Source: an uncultured Ignavibacteriota bacterium | GTDB lineage: Bacteria; Bacteroidota; Ignavibacteria; Tepidaquicellales; Tepidaquicellaceae | DNA length: 30,723 nucleotides | Assembly (NCBI GenBank): GCA_937915485.1 | Contig: CALGII010000015.1 | Coordinates: forward strand, 1 to 30,723 | Direction: 5' to 3' | In this document: positions 16,737 to 25,810 of the stretch, in pieces | Position numbering within the stretch: position 1 is the stretch's first letter | How the letters are laid out: each line of letters begins with the position of its first letter | The notes under the pieces: model-generated | Database searches by the model: none | Seen by the model: the letters and a program-made list of their open reading frames with translations, nothing else | What the model was told of the DNA's origin: nothing | Program-made: the position numbers and the translations under genes

Positions 16737-18080
16737 GTGGACATAAATTTAATAGAATCCGAAAATTGTAAAAGAGAATTAGAGGCGAAATTAACTTACG
16801 AGGAACTTGCTCCCCATTTCGAAAAAGCAGTAATTGACTACAGAAAAAAAGTGCAGATTCCGGGCTTCAGAAAAGGAAAAGCCCCCGTCGCGATGATTAA
16901 AAAAATCTACGGTGACGCCATTGAATATTCCGCGCTCGAAGATATCGCAAATGAAGTTTTCAGAAACTATCTTATTGAAAATAAAATCCCTATCGTCGGC
17001 TCGGGTACCATAACTGACCTCGATTATAAACCGAAAGAATCCCTTACCGTAAAAGTTTCGTTCGAGATTATTCCTGAAGTCGTGCTCACGAACGTTAAAA
17101 GAATCGAACTTACAAGGACAAAGTACGTTATCGACGAATCGCTCGTCGATGAGGAACTTCAGTTTATGAGGTTTAAAAACGCTACCTTCGAACTCGACGG
17201 CCAGGCGCTCGACGATGAATATATGGTGACAATCGATACGGTCGAACTCGATGACTCGGATAACCCGAAAGAAGGAAAGGAAGAAAAAAACCTGAGGTTC
17301 TATCTCAACAGCGATTATCTCTCGAAAGAATATAGAACCGCTCTCAAAAATATTAAGGAAAATGAAGAGCGTGAACTCGATTCTAAAGATAAAGAAGGCA
17401 ATCCCGTAAAACTCCGCGTGAAATGCACGAAGATTGAAAAGGTAATTTATCCGGAAATGAATGAAGAGAACTTTAAAAAGTTTACGGGCAAAGAGGATAT
17501 TAAAACCGAGGAAGAACTGAGAAATCACCTTCGCGAAGAAATTTCGAAAGCGTACAACGAACACGGCGAACAGGAAATAAGGAATAAAGCGGTGTCCGAA
17601 ATTGTAAAGCAAAATGAAGTACTCCTCCCGGACAGATATGTTGATTCGATTCTTGACGACTATTTCAAAAGTTATAAGGAAGAACATAAAGGCCACGGAC
17701 ACGATATAAATGAAGAGGAATTCAGAAAGTCAAACAGAGGCGATGCCGTCTTTACCGGCAAATGGTTCCTTATAAAAGAAAAACTTATCGAACAGGAAAA
17801 GATTGAAATAACAGACGAAGATATTATGAAGTTCGCCGAAAAGAATTCCGCGATGTACGGTCTCCCGGCTGACAAACTATTCGAATTCTATAAGGAGAAC
17901 CCGGACGTCAGAAATTCTGTTCTCAACAATAAAGTCGTTGATTTCTTAATTGAAAATGCTAAACTGACTGAGGTCGAGGAAGTAAAAAAATCCATTAAAC
18001 TTCAGGCGGAAGAAAAAAAGAAAGAAACTAAGAAGGACTCAAAAAAAGAGACAAAAAAAGAAAATAAAAAAGAAAAATAA
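16737..18080 (+). CDS. tig: trigger factor
   Basis: A 447-residue ribosome-associated chaperone. The N-terminal ribosome-binding domain is clear: CKRELEAKLT, then the signature IPGFRKGKAPVAMIKKIYG (GFRKGK at 43-48) and LTVKVSFEIIPEVVL. The middle domain (about 150-245) stands where the FKBP-type isomerase lies but keeps few of its residues, so prolyl isomerase activity is doubtful. The helical C-terminal chaperone domain follows (about 250-405), and the protein ends in a Lys/Glu-rich tail (about 415-447). The start is GTG at 16737, just before the conserved N-terminus; no Shine-Dalgarno site is seen. One base separates its stop from clpP, the standard tig-clpP arrangement. Confidence 0.93.
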   Translation: MDINLIESENCKRELEAKLTYEELAPHFEKAVIDYRKKVQIPGFRKGKAPVAMIKKIYGDAIEYSALEDIANEVFRNYLIENKIPIVGSGTITDLDYKPKESLTVKVSFEIIPEVVLTNVKRIELTRTKYVIDESLVDEELQFMRFKNATFELDGQALDDEYMVTIDTVELDDSDNPKEGKEEKNLRFYLNSDYLSKEYRTALKNIKENEERELDSKDKEGNPVKLRVKCTKIEKVIYPEMNEENFKKFTGKEDIKTEEELRNHLREEISKAYNEHGEQEIRNKAVSEIVKQNEVLLPDRYVDSILDDYFKSYKEEHKGHGHDINEEEFRKSNRGDAVFTGKWFLIKEKLIEQEKIEITDEDIMKFAEKNSAMYGLPADKLFEFYKENPDVRNSVLNNKVVDFLIENAKLTEVEEVKKSIKLQAEEKKKETKKDSKKETKKENKKEK

Positions 18081-18081
18081 T

Positions 18082-18753
18082 ATGGACTTTCACAGCATCA
18101 TCAAATCTCGCGAAGAGGAAATAAAAGCGGGCCTCGACAAGGCGTCGAAAATTAAAAATCAACTCGTCCCGATGGTCGTCGAGCAGACTTCGAGAGGGGA
18201 AAGAGCCTACGACATCTATTCAAGACTTCTTAAGGAAAGACTAATCTTCCTCGGCTCGGCTATCTATGACGAAATATCTTCACTCATCGTTGCGCAGTTG
18301 TTGTTCCTTGAGTATGAAGACCCCGATAAGGATATTCTTCTGTATATAAATTCTCCCGGAGGCAGCATCTCCGCGGGACTCGCTATATATGACACGATGA
18401 ATTATATCCGCTGCGACGTCTCTACTACCTGTATCGGTATGGCGGCGTCAATGGGTCAAATACTCCTCACGGCAGGCGCGAAAGGAAAAAGAATCGCTCT
18501 CCCGCATTCGAAAATTATGATGCACCAGCCGCTCGGCGGAACTCAGGGGCAGGCTACCGATATTGAAATTTATACGAAGGAAATGCTAAGAACCCGCGAT
18601 ACGATTTATAGAATAATTTCGAAACATACAGGCAAATCCGTGGAACAGATTACAAAGGATGCTGACAGGGATAATTATATGACTGCCGAAGAAGCAAAAT
18701 CATACGGACTTATCGATAATATTCTCGTGAAAAGAGAGCCAGCAAAAAAATAA
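18082..18753 (+). CDS. clpP: ATP-dependent Clp protease proteolytic subunit
   Basis: A 223-residue serine peptidase forming the barrel of the Clp protease. The catalytic triad is intact: S123 in GMAASMGQI, H148 in KIMMHQPLGG and D197 in ADRDNYMTAEEA. Other hallmarks are RAYDIYSRLLKERLIFLG, ILLYINSPGGSI and GLIDNIL near the end. The N-terminus is about 25 residues longer than in E. coli, possibly a propeptide. It starts one base after tig; clpX, often next in this cluster, is absent and a terminator follows directly. Confidence 0.96.
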   Translation: MDFHSIIKSREEEIKAGLDKASKIKNQLVPMVVEQTSRGERAYDIYSRLLKERLIFLGSAIYDEISSLIVAQLLFLEYEDPDKDILLYINSPGGSISAGLAIYDTMNYIRCDVSTTCIGMAASMGQILLTAGAKGKRIALPHSKIMMHQPLGGTQGQATDIEIYTKEMLRTRDTIYRIISKHTGKSVEQITKDADRDNYMTAEEAKSYGLIDNILVKREPAKK

Positions 18754-18781
18754 TAAATTAGAAACACCGGTTATATAAAAG

Positions 18782-18810
18782 AAAAAGCGGGCTCACCCGC
18801 TTTTTCTTTT
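18782..18810. terminator. bidirectional intrinsic terminator after clpP
   Basis: AAAAAGCGGG (18782-18791) pairs perfectly with CCCGCTTTTT (18796-18805) around a CTCA tetraloop, followed by C and four more T. The A/T ends let it work from either side; it serves clpP on the plus strand and may also serve the convergent peptidase gene. Confidence 0.9.
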
Positions 18811-18933
18811 ATCAATTTCAATTATCAATTTCAATTATCAATTATCACTTAATAATTATCGTTTAGCATTAAAATTTACTCTCTGTATCTTGCATACTCC
18901 TAACTTCAATTACTAATTACTAATTACTAATTG
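18811..18933. repeat. AT-rich short tandem repeats between clpP and the M1 peptidase gene
   Basis: Two arrays lie in this gap. At 18811-18850 the unit ATCAATTTCAATT occurs twice in tandem and decays into ATCAATT and ATCACTT. At 18908-18933 the heptamer AATTACT occurs three times and breaks off just before the peptidase stop codon at 18934. The same heptamer forms a longer array at the right end of the window. Confidence 0.8.
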
Positions 18934-20835
18934 TTAAAGCCCATTATCCTCCGGATTCACATCCGGTATGTACCCGTTTCCGAGTTTTATCGATTTAACC
19001 TTCTTCTTTACCTCAACAGTGAATCTGTATTCGCTTGCATCCTTCCATACCTCGGCGGTTGTTTTGTGATACGATTCGCTTCTGTCCTCAAACGTCAGCG
19101 TAACCGCAATCGGAACTGGCATCCCGCCTTTGTTCGTGACCTTGATCTCCATCTTATCGCTTGTTACAACTGCCGCCGATATTGAGAGGTCCGCGGTGCC
19201 CGACTGCATGAACCACCTCGTCCAGAACCAGTTCAGGTCCTTCTTCGATACGTCGTTGAACGTGAAGAAGAAATCGTACGGCATCGGATGCTTACCGCTC
19301 CATCTCGCGATGAATTCCTGTAGAGATTTCTTAAACAAATCCTCTCCGAGCATGTCCTTCAGTATCTCGAATACAATTTCAGATTTTCCGTATGCGTTGA
19401 AACGGTATGGAACGGATTTCAGCAGATTTGAAGGCGTGAGCATAGGAACATCGTTGAACGTTCCCGAAAAACGGTTGAAACTCTTTACGAAATATTCCCT
19501 CTGGTCTGCCTTCTCAGGATCCCGCTCTTTGTTGTCAGGTCCGAATCTGTCCATCTTTATCTGAAATTCCATCGGTAGAAATACTGCGAATCCCTCGTCC
19601 ATCCATGCGTACTTCCTCTCGTTAATTCCTGTCATGAACGGGAAATACGTGTGCGATATTTCGTGCGACGTCAGGTAAATCAGAGATTCCCAGTCGTCCT
19701 CGTCTCCGTCGTTAACCATCATTGGAAATTCCATCCCGCCCTCGCCGTTGAATACAGTCATCGACGGATAGGGGAACGGTACTCCCGGCATCGTGGTAGC
19801 GAGATATTTAATCGCTTCCTCCGCGATTTTGTATACGTCGAATTTCAGCGACAGTGCGTTCGGTCTGAATGCTGTGCTCAGTAATACGAAATTGTCGTCC
19901 GCCGCCTCTATTCTCTTCATCTGCCAGAAATAATGGTCGCTCATCGAAAAAACGAAATCAGGCACGCTCTCCGCCTTGTAATGCCAGACGCTTGAACCGT
20001 TGTTGCGTGTAATCTGATTCGTGGAATTAAGTGCCGAGCAGTCAATCTCGAGTTTTGAATTCCCCGCGGCAGCGTCCCTGTATTTTATTAGAAACCCGTC
20101 ACTGAAAACTTCCTCGGGATTTTGTAGCAGACCCGTCGACCAGACTATCATGTTCGGCCTGTCCGTCTTTATACGCACGTCGAAGTTGCTGAAGTCATTG
20201 TAGAACTCTACGACACCGTTGTAATCAATCATGTCCCATCCTTCGATGTCGTCGAATACGGAAATCTGCGGATACCAGTATGCTATCATGTATGAAGTCG
20301 AGTCGTACATCCCCATCCTCGGAAACTTCTCGGGTATCTTGAAAGACCATTCGATGTCAATAACGTTGTCCATCCCCGCTTTCAGCGTGCTCTTCGAAAG
20401 ATTGATGACCATGTTCGTACCCGGCCTTGTCACGTCTTTTGAATCTGCTTCAAAGTCGATTCCGTTTATCGTTAACTTCTTTATTGCCGTCCCTTCACCG
20501 AAATACTTCGGGTCGCCTTCCCAGTCTCGTGATTTCCCCGGCTTGAGAAAATCCTGATATAATCGTATAACAAGTTTGCTCAGGTCGTGAGGACTCTTGT
20601 TGTGGTAAATAATCTTTTCCCTCCCGCTGATTTCTTTCGTGCTCGAATTGACTTCCGATTCGATAAAATAATCGGAATAATTCTGCCAGTATGCCGTCCC
20701 CGGCTTTCCGTCAAGCGACCTCGTGTTCTTCACGAGCGCTTTCCTGTATTCTGTAGGCATGTATATATCTTGAGAATGCAGCGGAAGTACATTCAAAAGT
20801 AAGCCCAATAATATCGGTAAAAATATCTTATTCAT
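18934..20835 (-). CDS. exported M1 family zinc metallopeptidase
   Basis: A 633-residue protein with a signal peptide (about residues 1-21). After a beta-rich N-terminal domain comes the gluzincin core. GEGGMEFPMM (around 366-370) corresponds to the GAMEN-type exopeptidase motif. The zinc site is HEISH (391-395), with the third ligand E414 in YAWMDEGFAVFL. A helical tail and an Ig-like C-terminal beta segment (about 545-633) follow. It should act outside the inner membrane, removing residues from peptide N-termini to use external protein. The WYL-regulator gene ends 41 bases upstream on the same strand and may be co-transcribed. Substrate preference is not predictable. Confidence 0.92.
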   Translation of the reverse strand: MNKIFLPILLGLLLNVLPLHSQDIYMPTEYRKALVKNTRSLDGKPGTAYWQNYSDYFIESEVNSSTKEISGREKIIYHNKSPHDLSKLVIRLYQDFLKPGKSRDWEGDPKYFGEGTAIKKLTINGIDFEADSKDVTRPGTNMVINLSKSTLKAGMDNVIDIEWSFKIPEKFPRMGMYDSTSYMIAYWYPQISVFDDIEGWDMIDYNGVVEFYNDFSNFDVRIKTDRPNMIVWSTGLLQNPEEVFSDGFLIKYRDAAAGNSKLEIDCSALNSTNQITRNNGSSVWHYKAESVPDFVFSMSDHYFWQMKRIEAADDNFVLLSTAFRPNALSLKFDVYKIAEEAIKYLATTMPGVPFPYPSMTVFNGEGGMEFPMMVNDGDEDDWESLIYLTSHEISHTYFPFMTGINERKYAWMDEGFAVFLPMEFQIKMDRFGPDNKERDPEKADQREYFVKSFNRFSGTFNDVPMLTPSNLLKSVPYRFNAYGKSEIVFEILKDMLGEDLFKKSLQEFIARWSGKHPMPYDFFFTFNDVSKKDLNWFWTRWFMQSGTADLSISAAVVTSDKMEIKVTNKGGMPVPIAVTLTFEDRSESYHKTTAEVWKDASEYRFTVEVKKKVKSIKLGNGYIPDVNPEDNGL

Positions 20836-20876
20836 TATTATATATTTTGTCTTAAAGTATTGTACGTATTTAAAAA

Positions 20877-21734
20877 CTATTTGTTCGCGCTTATTATTTC
20901 CTTCGCTCGGCTTATTACTTCGGCTCTAAGTGAAAGCGGCTTTATGATTTTTACAAGTTTGCCCCAGCCCAGTATCCAGGAAATAAATTCGTTCGATATC
21001 TTAATCTCCGCCTTGAATAGTATCCCTTCCTCCGTGTCCTCAAACTCCTGATTGTTTATGAATATGCGGCTTTTAAGAAAATCACAGGATTTGTCGAATA
21101 ACAGTTCGGTCTTCTCGAGTTTCCCGTGCGGATATATGCCCCAGGTGCTGCTCAGAAAATCGTGCATCGACGGAAAATCCTTTATCCCCGATTTCCTGCT
21201 AAGAAATTCTATGTTGCCGATTTTCTCTATTAGATAGTATCGTATCCTTCCCGTATCGTCGTTCTCGCATCCTGCGAGTATGAATGACCTGTTCGTCTTG
21301 AAAAATCCGAACGGCGTTGCAGTCCTCCGTATCGGCTGCCCGTGCGCGTCAAGTTCGTACTCGAACTTTATCATCTGACGCGCGTTTATGGATTTGACTA
21401 TCTTGACGAATACAGAAAGCGTCTTGTCCCCGAATACGTTCGATATCTCCTTCAGGTTCTTTATCGGTTCCGTGTCGTTTAACGCGAGATACGTGTTAAT
21501 TAGTTTGTTCAGCGTTCTTACGTCAAACTTCTGTATGTCTATGTCGAGGCACCTCCGCGCAGAATGTATCGGTATTCCCATCGCCCTGATTCGCGCGAAA
21601 TCCCTCCTTATGCTTGGCAGACTCTCGCTGAATATATCCGACAGTTCATCCTCCGAATAGAAATTCCGCTTCTCCAGAACCATCGAAATTATCTCTATCT
21701 GCCTGATTAACTCCTTGGATATCTCCTTTGACAT
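20877..21734 (-). CDS. WYL domain-containing transcriptional regulator
   Basis: A 285-residue regulator. The N-terminal winged helix (about 5-60: RQIEIISMVLEKRNFYSEDE, then PSIRRDFARIRAMGIPI) is of the HTH_11/DeoR-like type. The WYL domain (about 115-190) follows with PFGFFKTNRSFILAGCEND and RIRYYLIEKIGNIEFL. The eponymous W-Y-L triplet reads F-I-L at 151-153. A C-terminal WCX-like extension runs to the end. WYL domains bind nucleic acid or small ligands and control varied genes, including DNA-damage and defence genes. The divergent gap upstream contains a 12-base perfect palindrome that could be its operator. It may form an operon with the M1 peptidase gene downstream. Confidence 0.88.
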   Translation of the reverse strand: MSKEISKELIRQIEIISMVLEKRNFYSEDELSDIFSESLPSIRRDFARIRAMGIPIHSARRCLDIDIQKFDVRTLNKLINTYLALNDTEPIKNLKEISNVFGDKTLSVFVKIVKSINARQMIKFEYELDAHGQPIRRTATPFGFFKTNRSFILAGCENDDTGRIRYYLIEKIGNIEFLSRKSGIKDFPSMHDFLSSTWGIYPHGKLEKTELLFDKSCDFLKSRIFINNQEFEDTEEGILFKAEIKISNEFISWILGWGKLVKIIKPLSLRAEVISRAKEIISANK

Positions 21735-21978
21735 GTTATTATTTTGATTTTAAAATATTGTTCTTTCATCCCTTATTTCGGAAATTTATGTTTTTCAATT
21801 TTTAATGAAAGCCAAAAATCTGTAGAATCCGGTATCTTCCACAAAAATTATTCAAGACTCCTGCCGGCAGGTAATGAAGTCTTCTGTCACAATTATACAG
21901 TATTACATCTGTTGTTTTTATCGTTTATAGTTAATAACTTATTTCGAGTCTCGAACTCACAAAATTAAGTGAAGGAAT
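21735..21978. promoter_or_regulatory. divergent intergenic region with a perfect 12-base palindrome
   Basis: Between the WYL regulator and the T9SS-sorted protein. CCTGCCGGCAGG (21860-21871) is fully self-complementary and is flanked by AAGACT (21854-21859) and AGTCTT (21878-21883), which also pair. It could be an operator for a dimeric regulator or a small structured element. A weak plus-strand reading frame from TTG 21744 has no ribosome site and is not called. Confidence 0.45.
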
Positions 21979-23256
21979 ATGAGTATTCATCTTTATCCAT
22001 CCGGGATGAAATTCTACTGTATCTCTCTGATTGCAATTTTTATCCTGATAGCAAATACAACAACCTCTCAATGGATGTACCAGAAATCTGCTACTACTAT
22101 TACCCTGCATGCGGTTTGTTTTCCGAATGATTTTACCGGCTTTGTCGTTGGTGATTCAGGATTGGTTATGAAGACGTCTAACAGCGGCTTGAAATGGTCG
22201 CGTCAGATTATTTCGAACAGTAAACTGAATAATGTGAAATTTATTGACGGATATACCGGATGGATTGTCTCTAACCAGGGTGAAATTTTTAAAACTACCA
22301 GCGGCGGTGATACGTGGGAAACTCAAAAGACAGGTACGACCAGAAGTCTTTATGCGCTATGGTTCTTAAATGAGTCTACCGGATGGGCCGCAGGCGATTC
22401 TGGAACTTTCCTGAAAACATCAGACGGAGGCTACAGGTGGAATGTCGCATTGCCGTTTAAAGCGAGAAGGTTCGATGCTTTCTATTTCCTTGACTCGAAG
22501 ATTGGTTGGTTTACTTACTCTGACGTGCCGGCCGGACTCGCGAAAACTACGGACGGCGGAGAATCCTGGACGCTTATTCATAATTTCGGTCACGCCCAAT
22601 ACGGAATCTATTTCTTTAACGAACTTACAGGCTATACCTGCGGAGGAAGTTATACTCTTCTCAAAACAACCGACGGAGGATATAACTGGTCATCACCTGA
22701 TACGAAAGATGAAAGCGACAGCCCACCCGCAACGTATACAGGAATATCTTTTGTCGACGAAAACACTGGCTGGTTCACCGAAGCGCATCCTTTGGGCGCA
22801 GGGGTTTATCCCGTGCACGACGGTTACGGCGAATCGCTCAGGATAAAAATCTATAACCTGTATGACGTCTGCGCGCGGAAATCAGGCTACGCCTGGGCAG
22901 TAGGCGAATACGGTACTATTGTCTTCAGGTCAAATTCCGCTTCTATCGATTTCCTCTCTGATTATAATGAAAATGTGAATCGGTTCTCGCTCAGCCCGAA
23001 TTATCCCAATCCTTTTAATTCCGAAACTAAAATTAAATTCTCGGTGCCCGCTCTGAAATTATCGCAGGATTCACCCGTGAGGATTTCTGTTTTCGATGTC
23101 AGTGGAAGGGAAGTGGATATTCTCGCGAACGGATATTTTAAACCGGGCGATTATGAGTTGACTTATAATGCCGGCAAACTTTCGTCAGGAATGTATTTCT
23201 GTAAACTCGTTTCGGGAAATTTTGCGGTAACAACGAAAATGATACTGATGAAGTAA
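21979..23256 (+). CDS. secreted YCF48-like beta-propeller protein with T9SS sorting domain
   Basis: A 425-residue protein. After the signal peptide (ending near TTTSQ31) come repeats typical of YCF48/BNR-type propellers, for example GFVVGDSGLVMKTSNSG, GWIVSNQGEIFKTTSGG, GWAAGDSGTFLKTSDGG and GYTCGGSYTLLKTTDGG (about 45-320). From N341 the type A T9SS sorting domain begins with NYPNPFNSETKIKFSVP, continues VRISVFDVSGREVDIL and ends SGMYFCKL with MILMK. It should be exported through the type IX system and anchored or released at the surface. The first ATG has AAGGA only two bases away; ATG 22006 gives a cleaner signal peptide, so the start is uncertain. Confidence 0.9.
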   Translation: MSIHLYPSGMKFYCISLIAIFILIANTTTSQWMYQKSATTITLHAVCFPNDFTGFVVGDSGLVMKTSNSGLKWSRQIISNSKLNNVKFIDGYTGWIVSNQGEIFKTTSGGDTWETQKTGTTRSLYALWFLNESTGWAAGDSGTFLKTSDGGYRWNVALPFKARRFDAFYFLDSKIGWFTYSDVPAGLAKTTDGGESWTLIHNFGHAQYGIYFFNELTGYTCGGSYTLLKTTDGGYNWSSPDTKDESDSPPATYTGISFVDENTGWFTEAHPLGAGVYPVHDGYGESLRIKIYNLYDVCARKSGYAWAVGEYGTIVFRSNSASIDFLSDYNENVNRFSLSPNYPNPFNSETKIKFSVPALKLSQDSPVRISVFDVSGREVDILANGYFKPGDYELTYNAGKLSSGMYFCKLVSGNFAVTTKMILMK

Positions 23257-23279
23257 AATTCCAAATTGATATTAAAATC

Positions 23280-23302
23280 AAAGGGCTCTTGTGAGCCCTT
23301 TT
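23280..23302. terminator. intrinsic terminator between convergent genes
   Basis: AAAGGGCTC (23280-23288) pairs with GAGCCCTTT (23293-23301) around a TTGT loop. The A-rich left side and T-rich right side let it end both the T9SS-protein gene and mgtE. Confidence 0.85.
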
Positions 23303-23327
23303 GCTTGTAACCTTCATTCGCTGCGCA

Positions 23328-24707
23328 TTACAGCAGCCTCCCCGTCAGTATCAGCGTCGCTACCGTGAAGTAAATCAACAGACCCGATACGTCAACAAGC
23401 GTTGCTACGAAAGGCGCCGACGACGCCGCTGGGTCAAGCCCGAATCTCCTTAAAAGAAATGGAAGCATCGAACCCGAAAATGTGCCTATCAGTACGACAC
23501 CCGTGAGCGTTATGTACAGCGTCAATCCGATGAAAAACCAGTGCTCGCCGTATAGATTGCTTATAGAATTCCATACGAAGATTCTGAAAAATCCTATTAA
23601 CCCGAGCATCGAACCAAGAAGAAATCCTGAAATAATCTCGCGCTTCATTACCCTGAACCAGTCCTTGAGCGTTATCTCTCCAAGCGCCATCGCGCGTATC
23701 GTCAGCGTCGCTGCCTGCGAACCCGAATTGCCTCCGCTCGATATTATTAGCGGTATGAATAATGCGAGAAATACCGCGTTCGCTATCTGATGCTCGAAAA
23801 AACCCATCGCCGATGCCGTCAGCATTTCTCCGAGAAATAAAAGTATAAGCCAGCCCGCGCGCTTCTTTACCATCTGAATGAGAGGAACGCTCATGTAAGG
23901 CTCGTCCAACGCCGCCATACCGCCGAATTTCTGTATGTCCTCCGTTGATTCCTCTTCTATCACGTCGAACACGTCGTCCGCTGTTACTATCCCGACAAGA
24001 TAATTCTCTTCGTTTACAACCGGTATTACGTATAAATCGTATTCCTTGAAAATTCTTACCGCGTTTTCCTGCGGCTCGTTTACCTTTAGACTTACGTAAG
24101 TCGCGTTCATTAAATCGCTTACCTTCGTGTCGCTCGTCGACATCACGACTTCCTTTAAAGTCAGTTCATCGAGCAGCCTTCCGTCTGAATCCGTTATGAA
24201 TAACGTGTCGAGATATTCGACGCTGTTCCCGAGTTCCCGTATTACCTGCATTACCTTCCCGATGTCCCACTCGGTCTTTACCGCTATGAAGTCCGGCGTC
24301 ATTATTCGCCCGACACTGTTCTCTGGATATCCGAGCAGTTTTACTGCGACTGACCTTTCTTCCGGCGACAGAAGACGTATAAGTTTCTTGACTACGGGTC
24401 CGGGAAGTTCTTCGAGAAACTCCGTCCTGTCGTCGGGCGACATCTCGTTAAGTATCTCCGCAACCTCTTCCTGACCTAGCGCCTTGAGAAGTTCTTCCTG
24501 TATGTCGAATTCAAGGTACTCAAATGTCTTGTACGCGCTTTCTTTCGGAAGAAGTCTGAAAATTATCCCGCGGTCGTTCTGCGGTATGTCTGAGATTACG
24601 TCGGCTACCTCGGATGGATGCATGTCCGTTATTATTTCCTTTAACGGTATCCAGTTCCTTGCCCGAATAAGACTCTCGATTTCCGGTTGTATTAATTTGC
24701 CTAACAT
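23328..24707 (-). CDS. mgtE: magnesium transporter MgtE
   Basis: A 459-residue inner-membrane Mg2+ channel/transporter. The N-terminal superhelical domain (about 5-130, with repeats such as LPGPVVKKLIRLLSPEERS), two CBS domains (about 135-255: GRIMTPDFIAVKTEW, SDLMNATYVSLKVNE) and a plug helix lead to five membrane helices from about 283. The family signature SGGNSGSQAATLTIRAMALG lies at 324-343. D439 in ATLVDVSGLL matches the pore Asp. The CBS and N domains sense cytosolic Mg2+ and close the pore. AAGAAGGAG (complement of 24714-24722) gives a strong ribosome site. I see no M-box riboswitch in the 153-base gap upstream. It follows fmt on the same strand. Confidence 0.95.
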   Translation of the reverse strand: MLGKLIQPEIESLIRARNWIPLKEIITDMHPSEVADVISDIPQNDRGIIFRLLPKESAYKTFEYLEFDIQEELLKALGQEEVAEILNEMSPDDRTEFLEELPGPVVKKLIRLLSPEERSVAVKLLGYPENSVGRIMTPDFIAVKTEWDIGKVMQVIRELGNSVEYLDTLFITDSDGRLLDELTLKEVVMSTSDTKVSDLMNATYVSLKVNEPQENAVRIFKEYDLYVIPVVNEENYLVGIVTADDVFDVIEEESTEDIQKFGGMAALDEPYMSVPLIQMVKKRAGWLILLFLGEMLTASAMGFFEHQIANAVFLALFIPLIISSGGNSGSQAATLTIRAMALGEITLKDWFRVMKREIISGFLLGSMLGLIGFFRIFVWNSISNLYGEHWFFIGLTLYITLTGVVLIGTFSGSMLPFLLRRFGLDPAASSAPFVATLVDVSGLLIYFTVATLILTGRLL

Positions 24708-24860
24708 GATTGACTCCTTCTTAAAACACGCCCGGTATTTGAACGCGGTTATTGTGAATTATACTTGCTCTGCTTGAGGAAAAACTGAATTCCCTTGATG
24801 TCTGTAATATAAATAATAATACCTAAAGAAAAAATTAAAAGAGGTGTTCTGAAGATTTGT

Positions 24861-25799
24861 CTATACGAATCTTGATTCCTTATTGCCTCTTCTTCCGTTA
24901 ATGAACTCTATCGATGATATTACGCCCCTTCCTTCGGGTTTCAATTCCCTTATCTCAAGAAGTTGGTCTGTTGTGTTTACATAAAGTTTCTTTTCTTCAG
25001 TGAAAAATGTTCCCGCAGTATCGCGTGAACCCCGCTCTGTTAATCCCGTTCTCAGAATTTTTATGCTCTTTCCTTCCAGCGTCGTGTACGCCCCCGGAAC
25101 CGGCGAAAGTCCTCTGACGAAATTGTGTATTTCTTTTGCCGGTCTGCTCCAGTCTATCCTGCATTTCTCCCTGAATATCTTTGGCGCTTTCGTCCATCCC
25201 GTATTGTCCTGCGGTACTGCTTCGTAATTGCCGTTAATGATTTTCTCTAGGGTTTCAAGCACGAGCGACGGACCTTCAAGCGACATCTTTCCGTAAACCT
25301 CGCCGAACGTTTCATTCGCGCCGATGCTGATTTTCTTCTGGAGAATTATATTCCCCGTATCCACGTTCTCGTTCAGAAAAAAAGTCGTTAGTCCTGACTC
25401 TTTCTCTCCGTTTATTATCGCGTGGTTTATCGGAGCCGCGCCCCTGTACTTCGGGAGCAGCGACGCGTGCAGGTTTATCGAGCCGTATTTCGGTATTAAG
25501 AAAACTTCGCGCGGTAGAATTCTGAAAGCGATTATGACGAATATATCGGGATTGTATTCCTTGAGTTCTTTGATGAAATCCGGGTCTCCGAGATTTTCGG
25601 GCTGAAGCACGGGTATCCCTTTCTCAATCGCGAATTTCTTAACGTCGGAAAATTGTATCTTCCGCCCCCGGCCTTTTTGCCTGTCTGGAACCGTGACGAT
25701 GCACGGCACGCTGTAACCCTCTTTCAGTATCGCTTCGAAAGAAGGTACGCCGAAATCGGGCGAACCCATTAGTATTATACTCAAATTCCCCTTAAGCAT
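24861..25799 (-). CDS. fmt: methionyl-tRNA formyltransferase
   Basis: A 312-residue cytoplasmic enzyme that formylates initiator Met-tRNA from 10-formyl-THF. The catalytic residues are N109 and H111 in SINLHASLLPKYRGAAPINH and D147 in ENVDTGNI, matching the usual N-H-D set. The N-terminal nucleotide-type fold starts LSIILMGSPDFGVPSFEAIL, and the C-terminal OB-like tRNA-binding domain covers about 210-312. It begins 11 bases after def, the classic def-fmt arrangement, so formylation and deformylation are made together. Confidence 0.95.
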   Translation of the reverse strand: MLKGNLSIILMGSPDFGVPSFEAILKEGYSVPCIVTVPDRQKGRGRKIQFSDVKKFAIEKGIPVLQPENLGDPDFIKELKEYNPDIFVIIAFRILPREVFLIPKYGSINLHASLLPKYRGAAPINHAIINGEKESGLTTFFLNENVDTGNIILQKKISIGANETFGEVYGKMSLEGPSLVLETLEKIINGNYEAVPQDNTGWTKAPKIFREKCRIDWSRPAKEIHNFVRGLSPVPGAYTTLEGKSIKILRTGLTERGSRDTAGTFFTEEKKLYVNTTDQLLEIRELKPEGRGVISSIEFINGRRGNKESRFV

Positions 25800-25810
25800 C
25801 GGACTGTCTT

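Noticed and set aside
16791..17702. 303-codon minus-strand reading frame inside tig
   Set aside because: It lies entirely antisense to trigger factor; the Phe/Arg-rich translation is what the complement of Glu/Lys-rich codons gives.
20877..21734. WYL regulator as a marker of a defence island
   Set aside because: WYL regulators often sit in defence loci, but here the neighbours are an M1 peptidase and a T9SS cargo protein, with no nuclease, methylase or phage gene nearby.
21744..21968. 74-codon plus-strand frame filling the gap before the T9SS protein
   Set aside because: TTG start without a ribosome site, no recognisable domain, and it spans the GC-rich palindrome; more likely promoter DNA.
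24708..24860. Possible M-box magnesium riboswitch upstream of mgtE
   Set aside because: The 153-base gap shows no recognisable M-box core or terminator/antiterminator pair, and the region may simply be an internal spacer after fmt.
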